In this document: one piece after another, positions 27,101 to 34,503 of the stretch
Layout: every line of letters starts with the position of its first letter
Position numbering within the stretch: the first letter of the stretch is position 1
Assembly: GCF_039555335.1 (NCBI RefSeq)
Contig: NC_092637.1
Coordinates: forward strand, 41,242,726-41,306,725
Source of the DNA: Amphiura filiformis
Lineage: Eukaryota; Echinodermata; Ophiuroidea; Amphilepidida; Amphiuridae
Reading direction: 5' to 3'
Length of the DNA stretch: 64,000 nt
Position numbers and translations under genes: made by a program
The notes under the pieces: generated by a model
The model's input: only the letters and a program-made list of their open reading frames with translations
Databases searched by the model: none
Told to the model about the DNA's origin: nothing

Positions 27101-30100
27101 TAAAGATGTAAATTGAATTACTGAACTTATTCAGATAAAGTAAAAAAATAAAGAAAACAAACAGAAATACACGTATTAACAGCTTGATTTGAAGTAATTG
27201 TAATCATATATATTAAAAAACAAAAAAACAAAAAAACAATGTGTATCATGTGGAGACACTAGTTTGAATGTCGCAACGATGCATATAATAATTTGTCTAC
27301 ACTATTATGGCAATTTGATATGACGAAATGTAAGTTATTTTTAGTATTCGAAATGTAATGTTACTACAGTTCATATCATGTAATATGAAATAAAGTTTCT
27401 AACACTCACTTCCCTGCAAATACAAATGTTACCCAACATTGGGTTATTTTAGTAATATACACAGATGATTGAGTAAAAACATCCTACCCAACTCATGAGG
27501 GTTGTTCATATGGTATCAAGTAATTCCGTAAAATAAATTTCATTTATGCCCACATTGAATACATTTTAGTCAATTTGGGTAAAAGTGTAACTTTACCCAG
27601 CCATTATGACCTACCATCATGTGTTGGATAAGGTTTTTTTACTCAATTCTGGGTAAATTTGTACTTCTTTCTGAGTTAGAGAGCCCAGTATTTTCTTCAC
27701 ACACCTGGACTCAACACTTGGACTACTTGAGTGGCTCAGTATAAAAACGGCGTATGGCACATTTGTGATTTTGAAAAAAAGGGACTTTTGCAATCTTGCA
27801 TTCATAGGGAAATGTAAATAGGGTGATTTCTTTTACTTCTAGCACTTCTTTGGCTCAGAAGTAGAGGTCAGTAGGACACATTCACCGGTACCATACGCCG
27901 TTTTTATACTGAGCCACTCTATTCATTGTTTGTTTCCCAATTGGGTACTCACTGAGAATTAATAGTGCCATAGCAGTACTAACAACAACCTGCATTAAGG
28001 TTAGCCGAAAGGTTTTTTATGCGCTTGATTTCAGAGGGGCGTAAGTTCATAACAGAAACAGCCATGCAGAAAATGAACAAGCGTACCGGGAGGTAGGCCT
28101 ATAAGCCTACTTTAATAATTATAATAGAATATCGATCCACGGTCAAGACATGAAACTTGGCTCCGCTCGTGCCCGGAGCTCGTGATGCGGGGGGGGGCAC
28201 AAGCCGTTTTTGGCAATTTTCATGAGGATTTTATAAATTTTAAAATCGATTGGGGGCACTTCCTCTGGCCCCTATGCCCGCCCCATGAAGATACGCCACC
28301 GTCTAGAAAATGTGTTGATAGAGCTTTGATGAAATAAATAATAATAAAAAAAAGTAATGAAAAAAGAAAAGGAGAAAGAAAAGAGGGAAGAACAGAAGTA
28401 AAAATGAGAAAGAGGGAAAAAAAGAAATTTCAGCCACACGGGGACTCGAACCCACAAAAATTAATCATAATAGATTCAAAGTCCAACGCTCTATCCGCTC
28501 GGCCACACATCAGCTTACGCAATTGATTGTCCTCGAAGGGGATATATGTGATGCGATCAAGCAAAATCAGTCGGAACTCGGAAATATTAAATTTTCAGTT
28601 TCTTATAGAATATTAACAAGCATTTACAAAGCTGGATTTTGCAGAAAACCCCATTGAAATTGAACAACCAGTTCCAAAGATATGAGCAAGTAAAGAGTTT
28701 CCAAAACAAGAGGAAACAAAAGGAAATATTGCCTTTGTTTGGCTATATCTCAAAATCAATATTTCCGAGTTCCGACTGATTTTGCTTGATCGCATCACAT
28801 ATAATTATAATTTGACGCAATGACGTGATTACAATTGCGTCCGCATAATGGCTCTTAGAATAAACACGCATGTCGGCGCTGAAATTTTGGACGAACCCGA
28901 TGGAGAAAAACCTCGTTTTTTGCAAAACTAGCTTCAATTTGGAGTGAAAATCCAATGGAATAGCAATTGGCAGAATGTTGAGAAATAATGTAGGTATTCA
29001 GATGTCTAAATTAACGTCCCGTAATCAAGATATCGATAATTTCACAAACCAGCTTTTTCTCAAGCAAATTCTCCAAAATTTCCCCCCAAAACGGGCTTTT
29101 AAAATTTAATCGGTACTGTATTTGGTTCTTCCCCATGGCAACATTATTTCTTTGATCGATTTGTAGTACAACACGAAAAAGAAGAAAACAATCACTCGGC
29201 GTGGATTTATACGGGCGCACATTTGAAAAAAACCGTCATGGAACGTGTTTTTGATCTTGTGAACATGGTGCGTAAAAATGCTTTAAACGAAGGATTTTCA
29301 AATTTATTCTAAAATGTGTATATAACACACACAAAAATGTTAAGCTACATCCAATGCACCAACATTTCACTCGCTGCGATATTTGATTACTGAGAAAACT
29401 CTGTTTTAGAGAACAACTTTATACGTCTTTTATACGTTTTTGTACGTTTCTTCGTATAACCTTAAGGGTACTTGCCCATGAGTTTCATTCAGGGGCGTGT
29501 TCGAAAAACCGCACAGCGCATTAGTAAAAAGAATAAAAGATACTAAAATTTTCACCGGGGTTCGAACCACTGCCAATTGCACTATGCATGCTAAAGATGC
29601 CTATACTGTGCTACGGTGACTGTGGTTAACATTCGGCGATTTTCAAAGATATACATATCAACACGTTTCTAGTGTATTGATCAGAGTTTGGTAGGAATAC
29701 GGTCATAGAAAGACATATGACTCTACTTGTCTGTTTGTTTTCATTTAATACAAATTAATTTTGATGAATTGAACTGGTACGACTCTTAGCACTCGTGATA
29801 AACGACGATTAATTTAGTAATAATAAAATGAAAACGCTGGGTCATTCACGACGTCATTTGTAATTTATGTCAAAACCTGGGGAGGACCACACACATCCGT
29901 GCTGCATGTATACGTGCGCAATCGATACTCAATGATCCAGACAATAGCGTTTGAATATACCGCCCTGCTTGACACATCTTGTCACTTGCGGGAAGATATA
30001 CAATAGGGCTACCCTAATAGCTTACAATAGATACCCCACCGTAAATAGCTCTGTTCATTACCTCGCTGTGCTGGTTTATACGCGTAGCGTACGCACTTTG

Positions 30101-33100
30101 AACCATATTTTGTTCAAAAATGATAGGAAGGACTGTTTTCAGCTAAAATGTTGGTTATCAGCAGATGCTTAATGATACCGGGAAGTGTTGCAGAAAGGTA
30201 AGCGTACTCTTTATTTATTCAAAATATCACATATCAATGAATTTAAATTGGAAAACCAAAAAGGAAATGTCAGGTCAAAATTCTCACCTTAGAATTATTG
30301 TGAAATAAAATCAAACCAAATTTAGGCTCCGCAAACAACGTCCAATTATTCCCATTGGTGTTTGCTACACGTGCATATAATAAATTATGATTTGGGGCTA
30401 ATTTGAGAAGAGTTAATGCATCGAGTTTCAAAATACACCGAGTGATGTTTTTGATCAAAACATCGACAATTCAAGACTCTGTAAAAACAAATCAAGAATT
30501 TTCTGGGATAATTGCAACTAAGTATAATGAAAGTTATGATCTAAGCTACCAGATGCATCATTAATTTCCTGACTATGATATTTAGTTGTGGGCAAAGATT
30601 ACTTTAATGTTTTGGCGGGATTATTTCCCGCCAAAAATTTCAACCAAAAAGAGCAAGTAGCCTTAAACCATAAAAGTGGTACCATTGTTTCGAATAAAGG
30701 GGTTCCGCCATTAAATTGGTCACTGATCCGGCATCATATTAACGCTTTACACAACGGGTGAGTATCAATAAGTGACCACACTACAGTCATGTGTAAGGGC
30801 AATCATGTGTAAAGTGGTACCATTGTACTCACGTATCCCAAATGTGTGCTTGTGTGGGTCTGAAGTCTATAAGGAGGCTTTAGCTGTTGATGTAATCATC
30901 TTTACCACCCACCTGACGTTAGGCGTTTCATTTAAATAAATTGAATGCTCTTGCTGATCGATTACACATTAGAATGTATGAAGGCTGCCATGTCCAGCCC
31001 ATATATCTATAATACACTATAATGGTAATCGCTATACGTATACATGTAAGTATAAGTATAGGCCTATAAAGGTTGTTTTTAAGAAATTTCCATTTAATTT
31101 TATTTTAAGAAGGAGATTGGTATAGAAATAGTGGCGTACCCAAAGAGGGGAGGGGGTTTGGGAGAGGCAGGTTCACCTCTGTGAGAAGTCTTTGGAGGGG
31201 AGGAGGGAGGAAGAGGGGAGGAGTGGATATGGAGAATGAGAGAGGGCTGGAGGAAGGGAGAAATAAAAAGATATAATAAAGACAAGTAGATAAATAGAAA
31301 TATAAGGAAAATGATGGGAATGAGAGAGGGAGGGTGAGAGGGGACAATGAGAGCGAGGGAGTGATAAAGTGTAGGCCTAGGAAAGAATAAGTACAGAGAA
31401 GGGAAAAGAAAGGAATGATGAATACATTAAATAATAATTATTAGGCCTATATAATAACTAAACACATAACAGCACTGGGCAGCCATTCGATGATGGCAAT
31501 GCCTTTATTCTTTACGTAATTAAAACGCCCAGTCAGATGTATTTCCCACCTACCAAACACAACTAACCAAATTTCGCAAACTGGACGTTGAATGTACACT
31601 CTCATGAATATTGATTGGCAACATTTTCCAATATGTCAGCACTCTAATCGGAAACAATAGAACAATAGACCCTGCAGAGCGTTGGCTACTGAGATCATCA
31701 TGCACGTATCTACGAGTATCGCACCTTTGTCTGGGGCGGACATTTTAAAAATGAATTTAAAAGAGCAGCAACGACACCTCCTGCATTACATCATATGCAA
31801 AATTTGAGGAAAATTGAACGAGGCCGTTTTATTTTAGGGCCATTTGTCTATAACTGGTCTTTACATGTAGCCCTATGGAGAGTGTGCCCGTTGAGGGCAC
31901 TATAACCCCCATTTTAGGAACAAAAATGTGATTTAAAAAAAACTGCCCCGTGCGAATTTTCTAAAATTTTCAGAGTATGTAGTAGGAACATGTAAAAATA
32001 TAATCAAGTAGTTGCCCTACCTGCTCTTCTCCAAAAACATAAAAAGTCCTATACCTCAATGATAATAAAACCTAGGTGATATCATGCATACATGATAGTC
32101 AGCTATATACACAGGCTCCCGCAACAGTTGTAATAAAGGAATAATTTAAAAAATCCTGCACATGTACCTTATTCTATTCCTTCATGTTTTCATTGTGATA
32201 ACTTCATCTCAACGTGGCGTGACAATGTGAACTGATAGCACTAGCTGCTATTTTTGCAGCCTGTTTTCATTCCGTTTCTTCGGCGAATCTTGGATGGCTT
32301 GGCCTACATGCACGGCAATTTCTTCGCACTGCATCCCAATTTCCCAAATCACCCCTGTATTTAGGTTTCCCATTTTTAAATCCACACATTTTATTCAGGA
32401 ACTTCATTCTTGATATGATCATGATGTTTCCTTCATGTTATTTTTATTTATTTATATTTTCATGTAAAGTAAGATGATAATGACTGAGTTCGTGCTTGCA
32501 TGGCCCGATGCATGGCACAGTGATGCATGGACACTGTGTTTACAATCAAACCCGGAAGTAATGCGAACCCTGTGCTTACGTCATCAACGAAAGCGCCCAA
32601 TTTGAACGATTTCGTTCTGTAATTTAGGGATGGGGGGGGTGCCAGTATCAAATATTTGCATGGGGATTGTGTCTAGCCTGGTACGTTTGGCAAATAAAAA
32701 ATATTCTTTTCTGCTTCCTGACATTATAAGCTTTCCAAAATCATGTGGATCTGAAAACATTAATATCATATAAATTAATATAGACCGTATATTTAAGGAC
32801 ACTTTGGTTGAATTTTTCAGATTCAGTTTCAGTTTCAGTTTTATTTCATCCATTGAATTATATATGTAAACAGCATAATACAGAATAGTAATTTCTTTTG
32901 ACAAAGTAGTGCGGGACATTTGAAATTATATGGCAAAAGTATGAGAAGCAGTGGATGAGGATGCCACTAAACGCACAGCGTGATGTCGTGGCACCCTATA
33001 CATAATATTTCAATTATACAATACTAAATAAAGCAAAACAAATTTAATACATTAGAAAAACCGAACAAAGACAAACAAGCCTTGTAAGTAGAGAAATTAC

Positions 33101-33606
33101 AAGATTTATCAATGCAAAACTCGACAAATGTATACAATGCATAAATAAGAAAAAATATTATAACCAGTAGGCATATCTAGAATATTAAGTCATTTTAAAC
33201 AATTTCCAAAATATTACATGAAATAGATTATATTGCAAACGTAACAGTGTTGGATATATAACCATGAAAGCAAAACATGTATGCATGAGCAAATCAGAGG
33301 CCTAAACCCAACATTTACATGATAAATTGTGAAAAGGCTATTTTTAGAAACTACAAAGTAAGTTATAAATATAGCAATAATGATATACAATACTCCCTAT
33401 ATAATATATAATATGGCTATGAAGAGTAGTTCATAAAATATAACGCACGGGGAAAGAGTACCTAACGGCGAATAGAAATGGGCACTAGAAGTTTATACGG
33501 GAATAATAGATTGCCGAATAAAAAATGGAAAATAAAATATAAAGCAATACTTACTTGTAACAATATTAAGTATTAGTATCAGTGGTACTAACACATTCGA
33601 CGCCAT
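1..33606 (-). CDS. Tie: Tie-like receptor tyrosine kinase, ectodomain half (12 exons, 3' part outside window)
   Basis: Twelve exons join in one frame to about 831 codons. Nearly all internal junctions are phase 1, so most domains are symmetrical 1-1 exons. Domain order is signal peptide, Ig-like, Ig-like, three EGF, then five FN3. This is the order of vertebrate Tie1/Tie2 (angiopoietin receptor) except that I find no third Ig domain between EGF3 and FN3-1. Several stretches look Tie-specific: CEADKWG at the start of EGF1, [17 protein letters not shown] in EGF2, and the C-terminal strand of the Ig-like 1 exon. The protein should be a type I membrane receptor at the cell surface; transmembrane and kinase exons would lie left of position 1, so kinase identity is inferred from the ectodomain. 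Introns reach 8 kb and are full of transposon relics. All exons read here are open. No promoter could be assigned upstream of exon 1. Confidence 0.85.
511..835. mobile_element. TTAA foldback family, rearranged copy
   Basis: Carries the central arms of the family (TGTATGTAGGTGGGATAAAA and the inverted counterpart) with most of one arm deleted, then the terminal piece ending GATCCC-TTAA at 721-729. Family sequence normally found further inside continues at 730-835, so the copy is rearranged. Confidence 0.65.
1333..1983. mobile_element. TTAA-flanked foldback element, copy 1
   Basis: About 650 bp whose two halves are inverted copies meeting near 1660. The arms share GTTTCGACAGTATTTTTTGT-type ends, TGTGGGACATGAGAGCACAT, and an inner arm CCATATCTTCAATACGAAAG. 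The right end is CCC followed by TTAA; the left end has TTAA (1329-1332) but lacks the GGGATC seen in other copies. There is no coding capacity, so the copy is non-autonomous. Confidence 0.8.
2159..2265 (-). CDS. Tie: Tie-like exon 11: first half of FN3 domain 5
   Basis: 107 nt between acceptor TGTATTCACCAG and donor GTAAGT. Starts [20 protein letters not shown] and continues [15 protein letters not shown]. The exon ends in phase 0 within strand C, so this is the first FN3 split by an intron. Vertebrate Tie FN3 domains are also split like this. Confidence 0.82.
2600..2910 (+). pseudogene. Penelope-like element fragment, GIY-YIG endonuclease part
   Basis: A 107-codon open stretch (2574-2897) ends with GAVYGAQC then [13 protein letters not shown]. 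The motif Y-x-x-x-C followed by YIGExGxPL is the start of the GIY-YIG nuclease domain of Penelope-like retroelements, preceded by their usual L-R-Q-S-L-V-x-P-K-D-K linker. The similarity fades after position 2880, where the frame breaks. It lies in the intron between Tie exons 10 and 11 on the opposite strand and is a relic. Confidence 0.6.
2911..4020. other. Intronic DNA, nothing recognised
   Basis: AT-rich sequence between the Penelope fragment and Tie exon 10. Short open frames here have no recognisable family features, and no splice-compatible exon was found. Confidence 0.5.
4021..4305 (-). CDS. Tie: Tie-like exon 10: fibronectin type III domain 4
   Basis: 95 codons, phase 1-1, acceptor CCCTATAACAG and donor GTTTGT. 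Landmarks: [19 protein letters not shown], then [19 protein letters not shown]. One predicted N-glycosylation sequon sits in NITAYY and one in NYTF. The donor is weaker than the others, but the frame joins the next exon correctly. Confidence 0.85.
4473..4787 (-). CDS. Tie: Tie-like exon 9: fibronectin type III domain 3
   Basis: 105 codons, phase 1-1, acceptor GTAATTTATTAG and donor GTAAGT. Starts [20 protein letters not shown], then [20 protein letters not shown] and [20 protein letters not shown]. It shares NKDQC / NRDQC with FN3-1 at the same position, which supports an internal duplication. Intron to the next exon is only about 170 bp. Confidence 0.88.
5074..5364 (-). CDS. Tie: Tie-like exon 8: fibronectin type III domain 2
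   Basis: 97 codons, phase 1-1, acceptor AATCATCAG and donor GTAAGA. Landmarks: [17 protein letters not shown] (Trp and Cys-Gly-x-x-x-G turn), [27 protein letters not shown] (the L-x-x-x-x-x-Y-x-x-x-V-x-A-x-N-x-x-G pattern). FN3-4 shares the PCGxxxG turn, so the FN3 units may alternate between two types. Confidence 0.85.
5365..6957. other. Tie-like intron with a CAGCAAACACAAA-end repeat
   Basis: Includes the repeat copy 5885-6155. The remainder, including the open frames at 5522-5937, is without recognisable features. Confidence 0.5.
5885..6155. repeat. Interspersed repeat rich in AACGTTTTAATAACGTT, ending TTTGTGTTTGCTGAG
   Basis: Shares its terminal TTTTGTGTTTGCTGAG and many short AACGTTTT / AATAACGTT blocks with 12,928-13,250 and 51,600-51,770. 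The copies are diverged and no target duplication is clear. Probably a non-autonomous DNA transposon family. Confidence 0.5.
6958..7266 (-). CDS. Tie: Tie-like exon 7: fibronectin type III domain 1
   Basis: 103 codons, phase 1-1, acceptor ATTTGTTTTAG and donor GTGAGA. FN3 landmarks are visible: [12 protein letters not shown] (strand B Trp), IEYKVEYRL (strand C), then [19 protein letters not shown] (L-x-x-Y-x-x-Y of strands E-F). The CxxI variation after the Trp is shared with the FN3-3 exon, suggesting the two arose by internal duplication. Confidence 0.85.
8331..8700 (-). pseudogene. LINE reverse transcriptase C-terminal fragment
   Basis: Translation on minus gives VMTYGSDN, then [22 protein letters not shown]-x-x-Y-G-S-E/D block followed by A-Q-x-x-M-E-R-x-M-L-G-I-T is the segment just after the RT domain of many animal non-LTR retrotransposons. 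Downstream residues fit weakly ([17 protein letters not shown]). It is about 100 codons long, unaccompanied by a full ORF, and buried in the Tie intron. The clade cannot be told. Confidence 0.65.
9180..9760 (-). pseudogene. Penelope-like element, N-terminal and RT relic
   Basis: Reading minus in changing frames gives pieces typical of Penelope-like reverse transcriptases: KFGKLV followed by [18 protein letters not shown], a leader of type EKGLN..VTPR, and further on [14 protein letters not shown] with [17 protein letters not shown]. Several stops and frameshifts interrupt it. It is a decayed relic inside the Tie intron. The GIY-YIG fragment at 2.6-2.9 kb is on the other strand and is a separate insertion. 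Confidence 0.6.
9780..9960 (-). pseudogene. LINE endonuclease start fragment
   Basis: A short open stretch encodes [16 protein letters not shown], resembling the first conserved strand (N-x-R-S-I/L) of the apurinic-type endonuclease of CR1/Jockey-type LINEs. It is directly followed by the Penelope relic, so one probably inserted into the other. Too short to classify. Confidence 0.45.
11388..12022. mobile_element. TTAA-flanked foldback element, copy 2
   Basis: 635 bp, flanked by TTAA at 11,384-11,387 and 12,023-12,026. Ends are GGGATCCAAAATGAGC and GTTCATACCCCAGCCC. The halves are long inverted copies meeting near 11,720 around AAAAAGAAAAAAAATCC. No ORF. The four-base TTAA target with 5' GGG ends suggests a TTAA-specific DNA transposon (Kolobok- or piggyBac-like); the superfamily cannot be fixed without a transposase. 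Confidence 0.85.
12928..13250. repeat. CAGCAAACACAAA-end repeat, second copy
   Basis: Begins CAGCAAACACAAACGG and ends near TTTTGGTGTTTACTGA, so the two ends are roughly inverted. The interior has many TTTTAATAAC / GTTTTAAC blocks as in the copy at 5.9-6.2 kb. Confidence 0.5.
13476..13610 (-). CDS. Tie: Tie-like exon 6: EGF-like domain 3
   Basis: 45 codons, phase 1-1, acceptor TGTTTCTATAG and donor GTAAAT. It reads [10 protein letters not shown] at the start, like the CHPGFYGPDC start of Tie EGF3, then CNCAAGVTC and a second [10 protein letters not shown] turn. In vertebrate Ties an Ig domain follows; here the next exon I can support is FN3-1, 6.2 kb away. Confidence 0.85.
14447..14825 (+). 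CDS. Small open frame followed by AATAAA and poly(A); possible retrocopy
   Basis: A 100-codon ORF (14,447-14,749), starting [20 protein letters not shown], with four Cys, one late CYLCHQ. It is followed 50-60 bp later by AAATAAAATTG and about 15 A, as in a reverse-transcribed mRNA. It lies in the intron between EGF2 and EGF3 on the opposite strand. I do not recognise the protein. It could be a short gene, a retrocopy fragment or the 3' end of an unknown retroelement; the ORF could be chance. Confidence 0.3.
14873..15016. mobile_element. 144-bp foldback MITE with TTGAAGACCGAATTAAAAA ends
   Basis: The left end TTGAAGACCGAATTAAAAA continues to ACTAGTTTGCGTCTG; the right end is the inverse with one or two changes. 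Arms are about 35 bp, the loop about 70 bp. It shares the terminal TTGAAGAC with the element at 34,504-34,765. No clear target duplication. Confidence 0.75.
15048..15200 (-). CDS. Tie: Tie-like exon 5: EGF-like domain 2
   Basis: 51 codons, phase 1-1, acceptor GTGGTACAG and donor GTACGA. The strongest family marker in the window is here: [17 protein letters not shown] is almost the Tie EGF2 motif (FCLPxPYGCSCAxGxKG). The N-terminal part ([10 protein letters not shown], then a CSG run) is more divergent. A 144-bp foldback element (14,873-15,016) lies only 31 bp beyond the donor. Confidence 0.9.
15201..16577. other. Tie-like intron between EGF1 and EGF2
   Basis: AT-rich, no element with readable ends and no gene recognised. 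Open frames here are chance. Confidence 0.5.
16578..16709 (-). CDS. Tie: Tie-like exon 4: EGF-like domain 1
   Basis: 44 codons, phase 1-1, acceptor ATCATTTAG and donor GTAGAA. The start [10 protein letters not shown] is close to the beginning of the first Tie EGF repeat. Cysteine spacing through [19 protein letters not shown] is that of a laminin-type EGF-like module, with the GF-G-x-x-C ending. It follows the Ig2 exon directly in frame. Confidence 0.88.
17259..17905. mobile_element. TTAA-flanked foldback element, copy 3 (opposite orientation)
   Basis: 647 bp between TTAA at 17,255-17,258 and 17,906-17,909. Ends GGGATGGGGTATAAACATTT and CGCTCATTCTAGATCCC. The arms carry GGACAGTATTTATTG and AAATACTGTCGAAACGC. 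The centre (near 17,570) reads CCCCAAAACACCAAAAAAAA. This copy keeps both asymmetric ends and is the best reference for the family. Confidence 0.85.
18650..18910 (-). CDS. Tie: Tie-like exon 3: Ig-like domain 2
   Basis: Exactly 87 codons in phase 1-1, between an acceptor ending CGCATAG and donor GTATGC. The domain shows LRWWHN (strand C Trp), [12 protein letters not shown] (the DxGxYxC signature of Ig strand F) and ends FQLIVRG, like the LIVRR end of vertebrate Tie Ig2. The usual strand-B Cys is not obvious (VTFTMD instead of a Cys), so the canonical disulphide may be missing, as also occurs in some divergent Ig domains. A decayed copy of this exon lies at 36,733-36,960. Confidence 0.85.
19828..20115 (-). 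mobile_element. tRNA-headed SINE
   Basis: On minus, a tRNA-like head runs from near 20,114 with an A box (GTGGCGCAGCGGT) and a B-box-like GAGCTCAAACCCC. The body GTTGTGCACTTGGGCAAGGC follows, then a tail with AAAGCGCTTTGATAC and GAAAGGCGCTCTATAAATG. The same body recurs at 53,824-53,990 and, in shorter form, at 37,585-37,665 and 37,885-37,985. These are diverged SINE copies, transcribed from the internal Pol III promoter when active. Confidence 0.75.
22457..22540 (+). repeat. tRNA-like module with Pol III A and B boxes (inside hAT-like element)
   Basis: A box like TAGCTCAATTGGCTAGCGC and B box GGTTCAAAACC (22,513-22,523), followed by TTTTTT. The acceptor strands do not pair, so it is not a working tRNA gene. 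It may be an SINE head or a captured Pol III promoter. Confidence 0.6.
23364..23942. mobile_element. Inverted-repeat element GGCCCTGATTTGGTAAAA within the hAT-like element
   Basis: Left arm GGCCCTGATTTGGTAAAATG with GATCTAACTTGAAA and its inverse at the right, one mismatch in about 33 bp. Two further copies of TGGTAAAATGATCTA lie inside (about 23,632 and 23,716). The right arm stops just before the hAT end. No clear target duplication. Confidence 0.6.
24843..25759. mobile_element. 917-bp inverted-repeat element built from palindromic half-sites
   Basis: Terminal repeats begin CGTCGGCAGAGTGCTACACT and match over 30 bp with one mismatch. ACTT flanks both ends (24,839-24,842; 25,760-25,763). 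Inside, the half-site CACTATCGTAWGTG or its inverse occurs about a dozen times. Several are joined head to head into near-perfect 29-37-bp palindromes (25,091-25,120; 25,155-25,183; 25,484-25,510; 25,541-25,577). No coding capacity. I cannot assign a superfamily. Confidence 0.8.
26775..27092 (-). CDS. Tie: Tie-like exon 2: N-terminal Ig-like domain 1
   Basis: Acceptor TTTATGTTGTAG and donor GTAAGA give a 318-nt, 1-1 phase exon (106 codons). The start, [10 protein letters not shown], and the end, [19 protein letters not shown], match the layout of the divergent first Ig domain of Tie2, where a Cys near the start pairs with one in a late CE motif. A second possible donor (GTGAAA, 12 nt downstream) keeps the frame and would add four codons; GTAAGA is the better site. 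In Tie2 this region helps form the ligand-binding head. Confidence 0.75.
27729..27919. mobile_element. 191-bp MITE with perfect 29-bp inverted repeats
   Basis: Arms start GAGTGGCTCAGTATAAAAAC and are identical over 29 bp (27,729-27,757 and 27,891-27,919). It interrupts a stretch with repeated TTGGGTAA / TACCCA words. No clear target duplication, no ORF. Confidence 0.7.
28431..28513 (-). repeat. tRNA-like module with B box GGTTCGAGTCC
   Basis: On minus: GTGTGGCCGAGCGGATAGAG (A box), then GTGGGTTCGAGTCCCC (B box), followed by a T-rich tract. The 5' and 3' ends do not form an acceptor stem. A purine/pyrimidine-biased stretch follows (28,340-28,430). Confidence 0.55.
28544..28802. repeat. Perfect 45-bp inverted repeat, 169-bp spacer
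   Basis: Arms at 28,544-28,588 and 28,758-28,802 begin ATATGTGATGCGATCAAGC and are identical. The spacer is AT-rich. It could be a MITE or a recent foldback duplication. Confidence 0.75.
29552..29630 (-). repeat. tRNA-like module with B box GGTTCGAACCC
   Basis: On minus: GTCACCGTAGCACAGTATAG, then GTGGTTCGAACCCCGGTGA, with a short pairing possible between TCACCG and CGGTGA. The T and anticodon arms are imperfect, so it is tRNA-derived rather than a functional tRNA. Confidence 0.5.
30610..30636. promoter_or_regulatory. Inverted pair of E2F-like sites
   Basis: TTTTGGCGGGA and, three bases on, TTTCCCGCCAAAA face each other. Each matches the E2F consensus TTTSGCGGGAA closely. It lies deep in the first Tie intron; no function can be inferred from sequence alone. 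Confidence 0.35.
30660..31675 (-). repeat. Repeat family R1, copy B (inverted, unoccupied at hAT site)
   Basis: Inverse of copy A. It runs through ATTTATTTAAATGAAACGCC where copy A holds the hAT-like insertion. CT-rich on minus (31,100-31,350), which creates spurious open frames. Confidence 0.65.
32810..33200 (-). repeat. Probable 3' end of a LINE (tail of CTGAAA repeats)
   Basis: On minus the region ends ATGAAATAAAACTGAAACTG followed by more GAAACTGAA repeats. Short tandem tails after AATAAA are typical of CR1/L2-type LINE 3' ends. No ORF remains, so it is a 5'-truncated copy; its left limit is a guess. Confidence 0.45.
33555..33606 (-). CDS. Tie: Tie-like exon 1: start codon and signal peptide
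   Basis: The exon encodes [17 protein letters not shown] and ends in phase 1 at a GTAAGT donor. A short N-terminus followed by an uninterrupted Leu/Ile/Val core is a typical secretory signal peptide. The single base left at the donor (A) completes an Asn codon with the first two bases of the 27,092 exon. This is the only in-frame ATG with such a hydrophobic run upstream of the Ig exon, which is why I chose it. There is no transcript evidence. Confidence 0.75.
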
Positions 33607-34503
33607 AGTTGCCTTACAATCAGTTTCTTATTAGTATGTTCTTCATATTATGGCGATATGAGAATGATAATGAACATAAGAACACCAGCTAATATCGAAT
33701 ACTCCATAGCTATGTCATGCTTTGACCGAAACTGTTTTTAAGTGTGTAGGAAAAGTTCGGGACTTTCCCAAATGAAATCTGTATTGAGAGGGTGAAGCCA
33801 AGCGGAACTAAATGGAACTATAGGTTGCTTTCAGAGCACTACTTGGTAACGTTGTTGCTTTATTTACATTTACTTCAGAAAAGGTCAAAAAACGAAATGA
33901 CACGCATAAAATAACCCGATACTTAACCCACATGTACAAATGCGTTTGGTGAGAGTTTTAATGGTTAATGATAAATTAATTATGGCCAAATGATATTAAT
34001 TGTTTCCATATTTTAAGCATACCAAATTACCAACGACACCCGCCAAGTTCCAGCTTTGGAATCCAATTGGGCTATTTTAAGTGAATATAAAATAATAATA
34101 ATAGTAACAATCATAATGATAACACTAATAATACTCCTCTCGACAAACTTAATAGGAAAATAATTTATTTGATAAATTTATAATCTCAAAATCGGATGAA
34201 ATTATGGGTCAAATGTTATGTGTGTACATAATTCTATTCGGATTTGGCTGCATGAACTCAGAAGAGGACGTGACAATACAAAAATGCACTTAAATGGTGA
34301 AATAAGTATATGTTTGAGATTTTTTTAAGGTTAAGGGGAGTTATTTGAGACAAGTTTCGATGAAATCTGACCTTTTTTTAATTTTGACCCATGTGTATGA
34401 AATTGTTGACATTTGACCTATTCAACCGTATAACTCCTGAACTAAGCACCATAGAAAAATATGAAGATTGATTTTGTTTAAATCCGTGTGATAAGAGGAA
34501 TAG

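Larger units (their letters stand above)
27093..33554. other. First Tie-like intron
   Basis: 6.5 kb. Holds small inverted-repeat elements (27,729-27,919; 28,544-28,802), tRNA-like modules (28,431-28,513; 29,552-29,630), repeat R1 copy B and a probable LINE 3' end (32,810-33,200). Nothing else recognised. Confidence 0.55.

Noticed and set aside
31100-31347. Minus-strand open frames rich in Ser/Pro/Leu
   Set aside because: Same CT-rich tract of repeat R1 in copy B.
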